A stretch of DNA of 64,000 nt from Burkholderiaceae bacterium (GCA_018261755.1 JAGTRJ010000004.1:32307-96306); one strand, 5' to 3'. Shown: positions 8,704-17,946, numbered from the stretch's first letter. Notes: generated from the letters alone by a model not told the origin. Numbers and translations are program-made.

Positions 8704-8709
8704 TATAAT
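8704..8709 (+). promoter_or_regulatory. -10 box of the nitroreductase promoter
   Basis: A consensus TATAAT lies 36 bases before the ATG at 8746. No good -35 hexamer is seen at normal spacing. Transcription would begin near 8716, which excludes an upstream in-frame ATG at 8713. Confidence 0.6.
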
Positions 8710-8745
8710 GCGATGAGTTCCATTTTACCTTCTGGAGATGACAGA

Positions 8746-9486
8746 ATGAACGCCGCCATGCAAGTTTTGCTCGCCCACCGCAGCTATCGCGATTTTACCG
8801 ACCAGCCCGTCAGCGATGCCGATCTCGATGCGATCATCGAGGCGGCCCAGCGCGCGCCCTCGTCCATCCATGCGCAAGTCACGTCGCTGATCGTGGTGCG
8901 CGATCCGGCCAAACGGGCAAAAATTGCCGAAATCGCCGGCAATCAGCCGTGGATTGCGAAAGCGCCGGTGTTCATCTGCCTGGTGGCCGATTTCGCCAAG
9001 ACCAATGCGGCGGTCGAATTCGCCGGCGAAAAACAGGTGATCCATGAAAGCCTGGAAGGCTTCGCCGCCGGCGCGATCGATGCCGGCCTGGTGCTGATGA
9101 CGCTCACTACCGCCGCGCGCGCAATGGGGCTGGGCGCGGTGATGATTGGCGGCATCAGAAACGATCCGCAGGCGATGATCGACCTGCTCGGCCTGCCGCC
9201 GCTAACCTTCCCGTTCATCGGCTGCTGCATCGGTCACTTTGCTTCCGAACCGCCGCTGAAACCGCGCCTGCCGGTGAAAACGTTCCGCCACGACGAGCAA
9301 TGGCATGGCGTGCCGGACCAGGCGACGATGGAAGCCTACAACGCGGAACTGATGGGATACTGGAATTCGATCGGCCGGCCGGATGGCTTGCCGTGGACGG
9401 ACAATACCGCCAAGCGCTACAGGCAGGTCTATTTCCCCAAGACCAAGGTGGTGGCAACCAAGCAGGGCTTCACCGTTGACAAATGA
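8746..9486 (+). CDS. nfsA: NfsA-type NAD(P)H-dependent FMN nitroreductase
   Basis: A 246-residue flavoprotein of the NfsA family, oxygen-insensitive nitroreductases that reduce nitro compounds, quinones or flavins using NADPH. The family start HRSYRDFTDQPVSDADL, the central GLGAVMIGGIRNDP segment and the KPRLP motif near residue 180 are present, and the length is typical. A ribosome site (GGAG) lies 9 bases before the chosen ATG. It is monocistronic, followed 24 bases later by an intergenic repeat element. Confidence 0.88.
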   Translation: MNAAMQVLLAHRSYRDFTDQPVSDADLDAIIEAAQRAPSSIHAQVTSLIVVRDPAKRAKIAEIAGNQPWIAKAPVFICLVADFAKTNAAVEFAGEKQVIHESLEGFAAGAIDAGLVLMTLTTAARAMGLGAVMIGGIRNDPQAMIDLLGLPPLTFPFIGCCIGHFASEPPLKPRLPVKTFRHDEQWHGVPDQATMEAYNAELMGYWNSIGRPDGLPWTDNTAKRYRQVYFPKTKVVATKQGFTVDK

Positions 9487-9510
9487 GGGTGTGAACCACC
9501 GTCGCAAGGC

Positions 9511-9587
9511 GAAATAATACTGGTGGGGGTATATTAAAACAGCCGCGGGATATCCGGCCCAGTGGCGTTGTTTGTTCATATACCCCC
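9511..9587 (-). repeat. Intergenic hairpin repeat, copy 1 (short form)
   Basis: Read on the minus strand it has the family layout: GGGGGTAT start, GGGCC...GGC hairpin, GTTTTAATATAC and closing CAGTATTATTTC. It lies 24 bases after the nitroreductase stop. Confidence 0.75.
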
Positions 9588-9629
9588 AAGCATTCAACAT
9601 CGTCGCTTGCGCCTGCGCAAAGCATTTTC

Positions 9630-9656
9630 TAAAGAAAGCTGCCATGCTGCCGTTGA
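9630..9656 (+). promoter_or_regulatory. Candidate sigma28 (FliA) promoter for flgP-flgT
   Basis: TAAAGAAA (9630-9637), an 11-base spacer and GCCGTTGA (9649-9656) resemble the flagellar sigma28 consensus TAAAGTTT-N11-GCCGATAA, with exact spacing, 5 of 8 matches in the -35 box and 6 of 8 in the -10 box. It lies about 100 bases before flgP. Confidence 0.5.
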
Positions 9657-9757
9657 ATCAACGGTGTCACTGCTCGTCCGCCCCGGCGCGAAGTGAAAAG
9701 CCGGCAGCGCCGTTCGGGCAGAATTGCTGTTCTTTATCCACTTCGCCCAATACCAAC

Positions 9758-10300
9758 ATGAAAAAAACTGCCGCGATCCTGATGGGTGCCTGCATTGTCG
9801 CCCTGTCCGGCTGCCAGACAGTCGGCTCCTCCGAATATCCCACTGACACCCAGGCCATCGCGCCGCGCGTGGTCAAAATCACCGCTGTCGGCCATGGCGC
9901 CACCAGTTCGTTCGACGCCTACTCTACCGGCCAGAAAAGGCTGATGGCGATGCGCGCGTCGAAACTCGATGCCTATCGCTCGCTGGCGGAGCAAGTCTAT
10001 GGCATCCGCCTGACCGGCAACACCACTGTCGGCGCGATGATGGTGCAAAACGACAGCTTCCGAGTGTATATCGACACCACGCTGCGCGGCGCGCGCGTCC
10101 AGTCGATCACGCCGATGGCCGATGGCAATTACGAAACCGTGGTCGAAATGGACTTCGATGAAGCGCTGGCACGCGAATTCGCCGCACGCCAGCCAGCCGC
10201 AAAATCGGTTTCCGCTGCCGGCATGACTTCCGGCCACATGCTCAGGGGAATGAGCGGTCCTGGCCCGGCTTACGGTACCACGTTCTATTATGCGGAATAA
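9758..10300 (+). CDS. flgP: FlgP-like LPP20-family outer-membrane lipoprotein
   Basis: A 180-residue lipoprotein with lipobox LSGCQ. Residues about 45-145 form the LPP20 domain: RLMAMRASKLDAYRSLAEQVYGIRLTG, then a region ending ETVVEMDF. FlgP proteins coat the flagellar outer-membrane ring region in Vibrio and Campylobacter. The FlgP reading is supported by the overlapping FlgT-like gene downstream. The ATG at 9758 is chosen because the longer open frame upstream lacks a signal sequence and runs through the repeat element. The C-terminus is Gly/Met-rich. Confidence 0.78.
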   Translation: MKKTAAILMGACIVALSGCQTVGSSEYPTDTQAIAPRVVKITAVGHGATSSFDAYSTGQKRLMAMRASKLDAYRSLAEQVYGIRLTGNTTVGAMMVQNDSFRVYIDTTLRGARVQSITPMADGNYETVVEMDFDEALAREFAARQPAAKSVSAAGMTSGHMLRGMSGPGPAYGTTFYYAE

Positions 10301-11483
10301 GCTCGGCCGGTTCGCTGTCCTGGTTTCAGCCTGCGCAGCCGCCGCTTTGCTGACGCTGCCGGCGGCTGCACAGGCGGAGCCGGTTGAAATCGAAGGCATC
10401 GCGCAGATAACGGATGCCGGCATCGAACAGGCAAGGCAGGAAGCGATCGGCAAGGCGCTCAAGCGTGCAACCGAACTCGGTGGCATCACGCTTGAATCAT
10501 CCGAACGAGTGTCGCCATCCGGCGAACGGCTGGAAAGCAGCCGCCTGCGCGCGGCCGACGCACCGCCGGAATACGCGATCGTGCATGAACGGGTCGAGGG
10601 CAAGCGCGTGCATGTGCGGCTGCGTTTTGAAAACCTGAATGCGCCAAATGAACGCGCCGCGATGCCGTCGTACAAGAAAAAGATCGTCGTCACTTCATTT
10701 GCGTCACAGACCCCGGCGCAAACCGATACCAGCTACCGCGATTTCGCCAACGAACTGATGTTCCGGCTGGAAAAATCGAACCATGTGCTCGCCCGCTTTT
10801 CCGAATACGCTGTTCCGGCCGCGAGCAGCGGCGAAACCGAACGTGCCATCCGCATGGCAGTGCGGCGGATTGCCGCCAGATACGACAGCCAGTTCGTCGT
10901 TTCAGGCGAAGTGCTGGAAAGCCAGTCGCCGGGCAAATTCCTGTGGCTCGGCAAACACGGGCACGGCAAGCGGCAGTTCGAGGTTCGCGTGGCCGTGTAT
11001 GACGGGCTGACCGGCACGAAACTGATGCAGCACCGGATAGACCGTTTCGTCGATAATTCGGGCGAAGTCGGCAGCGACAAGCCTTTCGGCTCCAGCGATT
11101 TCTATGCCACCGAATATGGCGCGAAGGTCAGGGAAACCATCGAGGCCACCGCAGCCTCGATACTGAAGGGGATCGAAAACATCCCGTTCACCGCGCGCGT
11201 GGTGCGCACAAGCGGCAACCGGATCTACATTGACGCCGGCGCCACCTCGCTAATTGCACCGGGCGACAACCTGGTTTCGTATCGCGCGCAGAGCGAATGG
11301 GAAGCGGCCGACGTGCATTCGCACTACGAACCGCCGGTGGCTGAATCGCCGTTCGCATCGCTCACCATCACGCAAGTCTATCCGCTGTTTTCAATCGGCG
11401 AACTGCGCGCGAACCAGAAGGGCGTCAAGGTTCAGCCGGGCGATCTGGTGCGGTTCGACCACAAGAAAAACAAGGAAGAATAA
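10290..11483 (+). CDS. flgT: FlgT-like flagellar assembly protein
   Basis: A 397-residue exported protein with a signal peptide ending PAAAQA. The N-terminal domain (VEIEGIAQITDAGIEQARQEA) resembles FlgT-N, which forms part of the H-ring around the flagellar basal body in Vibrio. A TolB-like middle domain spans about residues 125-270, and a small C-terminal beta domain ends in a lysine-rich tail. Its start overlaps the flgP stop by 11 bases, so the two are translationally coupled. The third usual partner, FlgO, is not present here. Confidence 0.75.
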   Translation: MRNKLGRFAVLVSACAAAALLTLPAAAQAEPVEIEGIAQITDAGIEQARQEAIGKALKRATELGGITLESSERVSPSGERLESSRLRAADAPPEYAIVHERVEGKRVHVRLRFENLNAPNERAAMPSYKKKIVVTSFASQTPAQTDTSYRDFANELMFRLEKSNHVLARFSEYAVPAASSGETERAIRMAVRRIAARYDSQFVVSGEVLESQSPGKFLWLGKHGHGKRQFEVRVAVYDGLTGTKLMQHRIDRFVDNSGEVGSDKPFGSSDFYATEYGAKVRETIEATAASILKGIENIPFTARVVRTSGNRIYIDAGATSLIAPGDNLVSYRAQSEWEAADVHSHYEPPVAESPFASLTITQVYPLFSIGELRANQKGVKVQPGDLVRFDHKKNKEE

Positions 11484-11507
11484 TCCGCCATTACGAAAGC
11501 AAACATC

Positions 11508-11774
11508 ATGAAAAAACTGCTGATATTGCTCGTCGTTTCGATTGTCAGCCTGTCCTCGCTGGCACCGGCCCATGCGGCCAAACGCAAGGCCAAAGCCAAG
11601 CCGAAAGCAACGCGGCTGGAAAAGAAAGTGGATGCGCTGGCGAAAAACCAGCAGCGACTGGTTGCGCAGCAGGATCGGCAGGCAGGCGCGATTGAAGGCC
11701 TGCAGCAACAGCATCAAGCGAATGCCGCTGTCAGCAAGGGGAAATTCGAATCGATCCCCTACTCCTATCCCTGA
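11508..11774 (+). CDS. Small exported coiled-coil protein, third gene of the flgP-flgT operon
   Basis: An 88-residue protein with a clear signal peptide ending PAHAA, then a highly basic stretch rich in Lys and Ala, then a helix with heptad-like Leu, Val and Gln spacing (LEKKVDALAKNQQRLVAQQD) predicted to form a coiled coil, and a short aromatic tail. It starts 24 bases after flgT and is followed by a hairpin, so it is very likely the operon's last gene. No family is recognised. A periplasmic role beside the flagellar ring proteins is inferred only from position. Confidence 0.7.
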   Translation: MKKLLILLVVSIVSLSSLAPAHAAKRKAKAKPKATRLEKKVDALAKNQQRLVAQQDRQAGAIEGLQQQHQANAAVSKGKFESIPYSYP

Positions 11775-11786
11775 ATGAATCATCTT

Positions 11787-11821
11787 GGGGCGGTGCGCAA
11801 CAGCGTTGACGCAACCGCCCC
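11787..11821 (+). terminator. GC-rich hairpin ending the flgP-flgT operon
   Basis: GGGGCGGT (11787-11794) pairs with ACCGCCCC (11814-11821), with a further GCG/CGC pairing inside. There is no T-run after it, so it is either a Rho-assisted or a bidirectional terminator between convergent genes. Confidence 0.55.
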
Positions 11822-11905
11822 GAGTGCTGGCTGGACTAGAGCGAACCTGGCGCGGCCACGGGAGCGCTGAAGAATAGGTGAGCGATGAGATACATTCAGT
11901 GTTTC

Positions 11906-12475
11906 CTAGATATGCAGCCAAGCCAGCGCGCCCAGCACAATGCCAATCCCGCCGACACCGAGCGACGCATACTGCATCCACAGCTTGCGCGTCAGCAAGG
12001 CAATCGCGGCCAGCGCAATCGCGACCTGGATGGCGGTGGTCGATTGCGCCCAGCGGTGGTGCTCATGCATCCGGCCATCGGAACGCTTGTCCCACTCGGC
12101 TGAGGCCGCTTCCAGCTTCTCGGCTTCCAGCTTGATTTCAGCCTTTTCCACCTTGTAGCGGTCAACCTCGGCCTTGTACTTGGCCGGATCGGCTCCTGGC
12201 AACACCATCGCCAGTTCGGCCAGGTTCTGCTTGCTCGATTTCGCCTGATAGTAATTCCACTGGTTCGAGGCTTCGGTTTTCTTGATGGCGGCATTGTTCT
12301 TGAACATCGCCGCATCCGCCTGCGTGGCGCCGCCCATGTAGCCGAACAGCGCGCCGATGGTGGCCAGAATGGCGGTCATGACCGCAATCTTGCTGGCGAA
12401 CGAATCGCTGCCGTGCGCCGCGTGTTCGAGTTCGTGGTCATGCGGGCCGTGAACGTGAAAACCATGATCGGACAT
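11906..12475 (-). CDS. DUF4337 domain membrane protein
   Basis: A 189-residue protein of unknown function. The N-terminus is His-rich (HGFHVHGPHDHELEH), followed by a transmembrane helix (IAVMTAILATIGALFGYMGG), a long charged helical region and two C-terminal helices (AIQVAIALAAIALL and a last hydrophobic stretch). This layout is that of DUF4337. The start at 12475 is set by a good ribosome site (GAAGGAG) rather than the longer open frame. No operon partner is seen. Confidence 0.8.
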   Translation of the reverse strand: MSDHGFHVHGPHDHELEHAAHGSDSFASKIAVMTAILATIGALFGYMGGATQADAAMFKNNAAIKKTEASNQWNYYQAKSSKQNLAELAMVLPGADPAKYKAEVDRYKVEKAEIKLEAEKLEAASAEWDKRSDGRMHEHHRWAQSTTAIQVAIALAAIALLTRKLWMQYASLGVGGIGIVLGALAWLHI

Positions 12476-12559
12476 ATCAACTCCTTCAAACTGAATGAAT
12501 AAGAAAACGGTTCGGACTAGCGTCGAATCCGGAAAAATCAAGCGCCCTGTAAAGATGGC

Positions 12560-14365
12560 CTAGTGCCGGCGCGTAACGCGGTTGCGTATCGGCGAGGCAA
12601 GCTGCGGCCGCGACTTGAAATAATCGACCAGCACGTCGAGGTCGTTGCCGCCCTCCTGCCGGTTCTTGCCTTCGGCGAACAGCCGGAAATTATCGCCGCC
12701 AGAAGCGAGGTAGCTGACCGTGGTCACGCGGTAAATCCGGTTCGGCTCAAGCGGCTTGCCGTTCAGTTTGACCGAACCGGCAACCACCCGCTTGCCCTTG
12801 CCTGGCGCCGCGCCTTCCGGCTGGCTGGCATCCCACGCATAACTGAAGCCATTCGACACCGACAGGATGCGCCCGCCCTTCGGCTGCGGCTGCTCCCACT
12901 GCTGTTCCAGCAGACGCACGATCTGCTGCCCGCTCAAATCCATCGTCACCATGTAATTGCCGAACGGATGCACCTGATACAGCAGGCCGTAAGTCACCTG
13001 CCCGCTCTCCGGTTCGAGGCTGCGGCGCAGCCCGCCCGGATTGATGAACGCGATTTCAGCCGGCTTGCTGCCATAGGCGGCGTTCGAAGTCGCCGCCAGA
13101 TAGGCATCGGCCACCACGTCGCCGAGCGTGCTTTCGCCCGCCTTGTTCTGCTTGCGCTTTAACGGCGCATCAATCGCGCCAACCACCACCTCGGTCCGCT
13201 TGGCCACCAGCGATGCATACCTGCCCACCAGCGCCTCCTGGGCCGCATCCTGCGGCAGCGCGCGGTATCCGGCCGGCATCGGCACGGGCTTGCCATCGTC
13301 ATTGGTGGCAACATCGCGGTTCACCGCAACATGCGTCTGCGCCACCTTGCGCACCACCTTGCGCTGCGCCGGGTCGATGGTCAGATCGATCTTGGTCGCC
13401 ATCCGGCCATAGCGGCCAGCCTGCGTCATCAATTTGCCATCCGGCCGCGTGCAGACGTATTCCTCGTGCGTGTGGCCGGTCACCACCACATCGACCGCCG
13501 GATCGAAACGGTCGACGATGGCAATCGCCTCGCCGCTGAAACCGGGACAGGATTGGTTGTTGATATGCTTCGCCTCGGTCGCCGCGCCCTGATGCATCAG
13601 CACCACGATGGCCGCCACGCCCTGCTGCCGCAATTCCGGCACCAGCCGGTTGACCGTCGCAGCCTCGTCCGCGAATTGCAGCCCGACCACGCCCGCCGGC
13701 GAAACCACCGACGCCGCCTCCTTCAGCGTCACGCCGATGATGCCGAGCTTGACCCCGCCGATGGTTTTCACCGCATACGGCGCAAACAGCGTGCCGCCGC
13801 TTTGGCCGTCGATCACGTTCGCCGCCAGATAGCGGAATTTCGCGCCCTCGAATTTGCCATCGTTCATGCAGGTATCGACGCCGACGATACCGCGCGTGCC
13901 ATCGGCCGATGGCGGAAAGCAGCCGCCGTTTTGCAGCCGCAGCAATTCGTCGCGGCCGTGATCGAACTCATGGTTGCCGACGGTCGAGAATTCCAGCCCG
14001 AGCAGGTTCAGTGCATCGATGCTCGGCTCGTCATGGAACAGGCCGGACACCAGTGGCGACGCGCTGACCAGATCGCCGCCGCCAACGACCACCGTATTGG
14101 CCGGGTTCTGTGCCTTCAACTGTTGCACCAGCGTCGCCAGATGCGCCACGCCGCCGGCCGACAACTGCGTCACTTCGCCGGTGCGCGGATCCTTGACCGC
14201 GACTGGCATCGCCGGCGGTTGCAGATTGCCGTGGAAATCGTTGAAGCTGACCACCGACACCGTCACCGGCGCTGATGGCGGCGACTCGATGCTGGCGCAA
14301 GAGGCAAGCAAAACGCTAGTGGCAAGCGCCAGCAGGCGCGCGAAGGACCGCATGAACGGCGACAT
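12560..14365 (-). CDS. Bifunctional UDP-sugar hydrolase/5'-nucleotidase (UshA-like) lipoprotein
   Basis: A 601-residue protein with a lipoprotein signal (lipobox LLASC). Residues about 35-330 form the calcineurin-like metallophosphatase domain with the metal-binding motifs SFNDFHGNLQP, GGGDLVSASP, TVGNHEFDHG, VLMHQGA and VVTGHTHEEYVC. The C-terminal 5'-nucleotidase domain includes AFINPGGLRRSL and the substrate-binding NYMVTMDLSG region. Such enzymes release nucleosides and phosphate from extracytoplasmic nucleotides. The gene is divergent from the YbhB-like gene and stands alone. Confidence 0.88.
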   Translation of the reverse strand: MSPFMRSFARLLALATSVLLASCASIESPPSAPVTVSVVSFNDFHGNLQPPAMPVAVKDPRTGEVTQLSAGGVAHLATLVQQLKAQNPANTVVVGGGDLVSASPLVSGLFHDEPSIDALNLLGLEFSTVGNHEFDHGRDELLRLQNGGCFPPSADGTRGIVGVDTCMNDGKFEGAKFRYLAANVIDGQSGGTLFAPYAVKTIGGVKLGIIGVTLKEAASVVSPAGVVGLQFADEAATVNRLVPELRQQGVAAIVVLMHQGAATEAKHINNQSCPGFSGEAIAIVDRFDPAVDVVVTGHTHEEYVCTRPDGKLMTQAGRYGRMATKIDLTIDPAQRKVVRKVAQTHVAVNRDVATNDDGKPVPMPAGYRALPQDAAQEALVGRYASLVAKRTEVVVGAIDAPLKRKQNKAGESTLGDVVADAYLAATSNAAYGSKPAEIAFINPGGLRRSLEPESGQVTYGLLYQVHPFGNYMVTMDLSGQQIVRLLEQQWEQPQPKGGRILSVSNGFSYAWDASQPEGAAPGKGKRVVAGSVKLNGKPLEPNRIYRVTTVSYLASGGDNFRLFAEGKNRQEGGNDLDVLVDYFKSRPQLASPIRNRVTRRH

Positions 14366-14499
14366 GTGAACTCCCGGTATTGGTTCTGAATGGCCGCATT
14401 ATGCCGCAAGCGGTTGTGTTTTTGCTTGTTGCTGTGCCAATATTCAGCCATCCGTCATCCGCCGCAACCAACGCCATCCCAATTCGCCCAAGGAGCCTC

Positions 14500-14976
14500 A
14501 TGAGCCTGACCATCACCTCCCCGGAATTCAAGCACAACCAGACGATGCCGGCGCAATACACCTGCGAAGGCGACAACATCTCACCGCCGCTGGCATGGAA
14601 TGCGCCGCCGGCCGGCACCCAAAGCCTGGTGCTGATTGTCGATGACCCGGATGCGCCCGATCCGGACGCGCCGAAAATGACCTGGGTACACTGGGTGCTG
14701 TACAACCTGCCGCCGGTAGCCGGCAGCCTGCCGGCCGGGATGCAGGAGTTCGAACTGCCGGGCAAAACGCTGGTCGGCACCAACGACCGCAAGAATGTCG
14801 GCTACAACGGCCCCTGCCCGCCGGTTGGCACGCACCGCTATTTCCACAAGCTGTACGCGCTCGATACCGTGCTGCCGGATCTGCATGCGCCAACCAAGGC
14901 CGAGGTGCTGCGACACATCGACGGCCATGTGCTGGCGGAAGCCGAGCTGATCGGGCTGTACCGGCTGACGAAATAA
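14500..14976 (+). CDS. YbhB/YbcL family (Raf kinase inhibitor-like) protein
   Basis: A 158-residue phosphatidylethanolamine-binding-protein fold member. The family motifs DDPDAPDPDAP...WVHWVLYNLPP and GPCPPVGTHRYFHKLYALD are intact. The function of bacterial members is unclear. The start at 14500 has an excellent ribosome site (AAGGAG). An in-frame ATG at 14401 would add a signal-peptide-like segment (VVFLLVAVPIF), so an exported form like YbcL cannot be excluded. Confidence 0.85.
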   Translation: MSLTITSPEFKHNQTMPAQYTCEGDNISPPLAWNAPPAGTQSLVLIVDDPDAPDPDAPKMTWVHWVLYNLPPVAGSLPAGMQEFELPGKTLVGTNDRKNVGYNGPCPPVGTHRYFHKLYALDTVLPDLHAPTKAEVLRHIDGHVLAEAELIGLYRLTK

Positions 14977-14986
14977 CCCCAAACGC

Positions 14987-15110
14987 AGGGGTATACAACC
15001 AAAACCATGTGCCGGGCCACAATTTTAGTGGCTGTTTTTAAATACTGCCAGGAGTATATTTTTCAGCCCAACTGACCGGAAGCAACATTCCGGTCAGTTA
15101 TTTTCCGCCC
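14987..15110 (+). repeat. Intergenic hairpin repeat, copy 2 (long form)
   Basis: Begins AGGGGTATAC, carries the GGCCAC...GTGGC hairpin and ATACT...AGTAT palindrome, then the second module: CTGACCGGAA (15071-15080) pairs perfectly with TTCCGGTCAG, followed by TTATTTT. It lies between the convergent YbhB-like gene and lon. Confidence 0.85.
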
Positions 15111-15131
15111 TCACCCCGACCCGCACAACAT

Positions 15132-17531
15132 TCAGCCCTGCTTGCGCGGCCGAGGCTTCGTCCGCGGGCCGACCGCCAGCGCAGCATTCACCGCCTGCTC
15201 GACCGTATCGAGCCAGACGAACTGCAGCTGGCTGCGCGCGTCTTCCGGAATGTCTTCCAGATCCTTCTTGTTGCGCCGTGGCAGCATCACGGTGGTAATG
15301 CCGGCACGCAAGGCCGCCAGCACCTTTTCCTTGATGCCGCCGACCGGCAGCACCAGCCCGCGCAGGCTGATTTCACCGGTCATCGCGTGCGCTGCCGACA
15401 CCGGCCGGTCGGTCATCAGCGAGGCCAGCGCCATGAACATCGCCACGCCGGCGCTCGGCCCATCCTTCGGGATCGCGCCCGCCGGCACATGGACGTGGAT
15501 GTCGTGCTTGTCGAACATGGCCGGCTCGATGCCAAGTTCGGTCGAATGCGCCTTCACCAGCGTCATCGCCGCCTGCGCGCTTTCCTTCATCACGTCACCC
15601 AGCTGGCCAGTCAGGATCAGCTTGCCATTGCCCGGCACGCGGCTGGCCTCGATGAACAGGATGTCACCGCCAACCGGCGTCCACGCCAGCCCGGTGGCCA
15701 CGCCCGGCAGGCTGGCGCGCAGCGCCAGTTCGCCCTCGAAACGCGAACCGCCGAGTATGGCTTGCAAATCTCGCAGGTCGATTTTCACCTTGCTGGCTGC
15801 ACCTTCGGCAATCCGCATCGCCGCATGGCGCAGCGTGCTGCCAATTTCGCGCTCCAGATTGCGCACACCCGCTTCGCGCGTGTAGCCGCCGATGATTTCG
15901 CGCAAGGCCTTGTCGGTGATCGTGCATTGCTTGGCCGTCAGTCCGTTGGCTTCGAGCTGTCGCGTGACCAGATAGCGGCGCGCAATCTGCATCTTTTCTT
16001 CCTCGGTATAACCCGGCAGTTCGATAATTTCCATCCGGTCGCGCAACGGGCCGGGAATCGTTTCCAGCATGTTGGCGGTGCAGATGAACAGCACACGCGA
16101 CAAGTCGAACGGCACCGCGAGGTAATTGTCGCGGAACGACACGTTCTGTTCCGGATCGAGCACTTCCAGCAGCGCCGCCGATGGATCGCCGTGCACGCCG
16201 CCGCCCATCTTGTCCACTTCATCCAGCAGCATCACGCAATTCCTCGCGCCCGCCTTCTTGATCGCCTGGATGATGTTGCCCGGCAGCGCGCCGATGTAGG
16301 TGCGACGGTGGCCGCGCACTTCGGCTTCGTCATGCACGCCGCCGAGGCTGACGCGCACGAACTCGCGCCCGGTGGCCTTAGCGATGCTTTGTCCGAGCGA
16401 GGTCTTGCCGACGCCCGGCGGCCCGGCAAAGCACAGGATCGGGCTTTTGCCCTGCGGATTGAGTTTGCGCACCGCCAGATATTCCAGGATGCGGCGCTTG
16501 ACCTTTTCCAGCCCGTAATGGTCTTCATCCAGAATCTTGCGCGCGGCGGCAATGTCGATCCTGTCCTGCGTTTTGATTTCCCACGGCAGTTCGGTCAACC
16601 AGTCGAGATAGGCGCGCAGCATCGGGTATTCGGCCGACGATTCGGACATCCGCTCCAGCCGCTTCAGTTCCTTTTTCGCGTGCGTCAGCACTTCATCCGG
16701 CATGTTCGCGCCGTCAATCGCCTTCGCGATTTCGGCCGTTTCGCTTTCTTCCTCGTCCGTTTCGCCCAGCTGTTTCTGGATGGTTTTCATCTGCTCGCGC
16801 AGCAAGGCTTCGCGCTGACGGCCAGTCAGCCGCTCCTTGGTCTGCTGGTCGATATCGCGGCTGATACGCAGCACTTCGATCCGGTGCGTCAACAGCGCCA
16901 GCACCTTGTCCAGCCGCTCGCGCAAATCGAGCGTCGCCAGCACATCCTGTTTTTCCGCCGGTTTCAAATCGATCAGCCCGGCAATGAAATCCGCCATCAT
17001 CGACGGTGACGTGATGCTCTGCACCGAAGTGGCCAGTTCTTCCGGCACCTGCGGAATCAGCGTGATGATTTCCGCCGCCCGCTGCTTGATCTGCACCATG
17101 CGCGCCTCGATTTCCGGCGCACTGCCCGGCTGTTCGTCGAAACGCTCGACCCGCGCCGCCAGAAACGGATATCCGTCGATGAATTCGGTCACGCGAAAAC
17201 GCTGCTCGCCCTGGCAGACCACATGGTGCGCGCCATCCGGCGTGGTCACGTAACGCAGGATATCGACTGCGGTGCCGATCGGGTACAGGTCATCCGCCGC
17301 CGGCGTGGCCGTTTCCGGATCGCGCTGCAGCAGGATGCCGACCTGCCGTTCGCTGCGGATCGCTTCCTGTGCCGCCGCGACCGAGCCTTCGCGCCCGACC
17401 GTGACCGGTACCACCAGCCCCGGGAACACCACCAGATTGCGCACCGGAATGATGATCAGCGCATCTTCGGGCAAATCCGATTTGCCCGCCAGCATCTCAT
17501 TGATGTCGTTGTTTTGCTGTTCGGTATTCAT
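15132..17531 (-). CDS. lon: ATP-dependent protease Lon
   Basis: An 800-residue Lon protease that degrades misfolded and regulatory proteins. The N-terminal substrate domain begins IIPVRNLVVFPGLVVPVTVGRE. The AAA+ module has Walker A GPPGVGKTS near residue 372 and Walker B LLDEVDKM. The protease domain has its catalytic Ser in DGPSAGVA near residue 693 and Lys in GGIKEKVLAA near 735. The start at 17531 follows the ribosome site GAGGAGG, only 10 bases after the hsp20 stop, so the two form an operon. The usual clpX neighbour is absent, which suggests a second, stress-linked lon copy. Confidence 0.93.
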   Translation of the reverse strand: MNTEQQNNDINEMLAGKSDLPEDALIIIPVRNLVVFPGLVVPVTVGREGSVAAAQEAIRSERQVGILLQRDPETATPAADDLYPIGTAVDILRYVTTPDGAHHVVCQGEQRFRVTEFIDGYPFLAARVERFDEQPGSAPEIEARMVQIKQRAAEIITLIPQVPEELATSVQSITSPSMMADFIAGLIDLKPAEKQDVLATLDLRERLDKVLALLTHRIEVLRISRDIDQQTKERLTGRQREALLREQMKTIQKQLGETDEEESETAEIAKAIDGANMPDEVLTHAKKELKRLERMSESSAEYPMLRAYLDWLTELPWEIKTQDRIDIAAARKILDEDHYGLEKVKRRILEYLAVRKLNPQGKSPILCFAGPPGVGKTSLGQSIAKATGREFVRVSLGGVHDEAEVRGHRRTYIGALPGNIIQAIKKAGARNCVMLLDEVDKMGGGVHGDPSAALLEVLDPEQNVSFRDNYLAVPFDLSRVLFICTANMLETIPGPLRDRMEIIELPGYTEEEKMQIARRYLVTRQLEANGLTAKQCTITDKALREIIGGYTREAGVRNLEREIGSTLRHAAMRIAEGAASKVKIDLRDLQAILGGSRFEGELALRASLPGVATGLAWTPVGGDILFIEASRVPGNGKLILTGQLGDVMKESAQAAMTLVKAHSTELGIEPAMFDKHDIHVHVPAGAIPKDGPSAGVAMFMALASLMTDRPVSAAHAMTGEISLRGLVLPVGGIKEKVLAALRAGITTVMLPRRNKKDLEDIPEDARSQLQFVWLDTVEQAVNAALAVGPRTKPRPRKQG

Positions 17532-17541
17532 GCCATCCTCC

Positions 17542-17946
17542 TCAGGCCAGCTTGCGCAGTACCAGCCGCAGGCAACCGTTGTCCAGCGTCCGTTCGCCAA
17601 TGTCGAAATGGCCTGGCGGCAAATCGATACGCCGCTCGAACCGCCCGTAGGGAATTTCCAGCCGCCGGATGGCCACACCATGCGGCGCCGGCATCGGCCG
17701 CTCGCCCACGACATACAGCGTGCCGCCATCGATCACGATTTCAACCTCGTCCGGGTTCACGCCCGGCAGCGCCACCAGAATTTTCAAGGCTCGGCTGGTT
17801 TCGAACACATCCGCCGGCGGTTCCCAGGTCGGGCCGTGTTCGCTGCGCCGGCCAGGATGAAAAAATTGCCGGTACAGCCGGTCTGAACGCTCCATCATTT
17901 CCAGCGCTCTGGCCCACATGGTTCTGCCCGGTTCGCGAAATGTCAT
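17542..17946 (-). CDS. Hsp20/alpha-crystallin family small heat-shock protein
   Basis: A 134-residue small heat-shock protein. The alpha-crystallin domain spans about residues 45-130 ([41 protein letters not shown]), with the usual beta-strand pattern and a final RLVLRK. It holds unfolding proteins for refolding or for the Lon protease encoded next. ATG at 17946 is chosen because GGGAGG lies at proper distance before it. A sigma32-like promoter is found 64 bases upstream. Confidence 0.88.
   Translation of the reverse strand: MTFREPGRTMWARALEMMERSDRLYRQFFHPGRRSEHGPTWEPPADVFETSRALKILVALPGVNPDEVEIVIDGGTLYVVGERPMPAPHGVAIRRLEIPYGRFERRIDLPPGHFDIGERTLDNGCLRLVLRKLA

Noticed and set aside
8713..8745. 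Upstream ATG for the nitroreductase at 8713
   Set aside because: It lies only four bases after the -10 box, before the likely transcript start; the ATG at 8746 has a ribosome site.
15387..17009. Plus-strand ORF of 540 codons opposite lon
   Set aside because: Antisense shadow; lon is complete on the minus strand.
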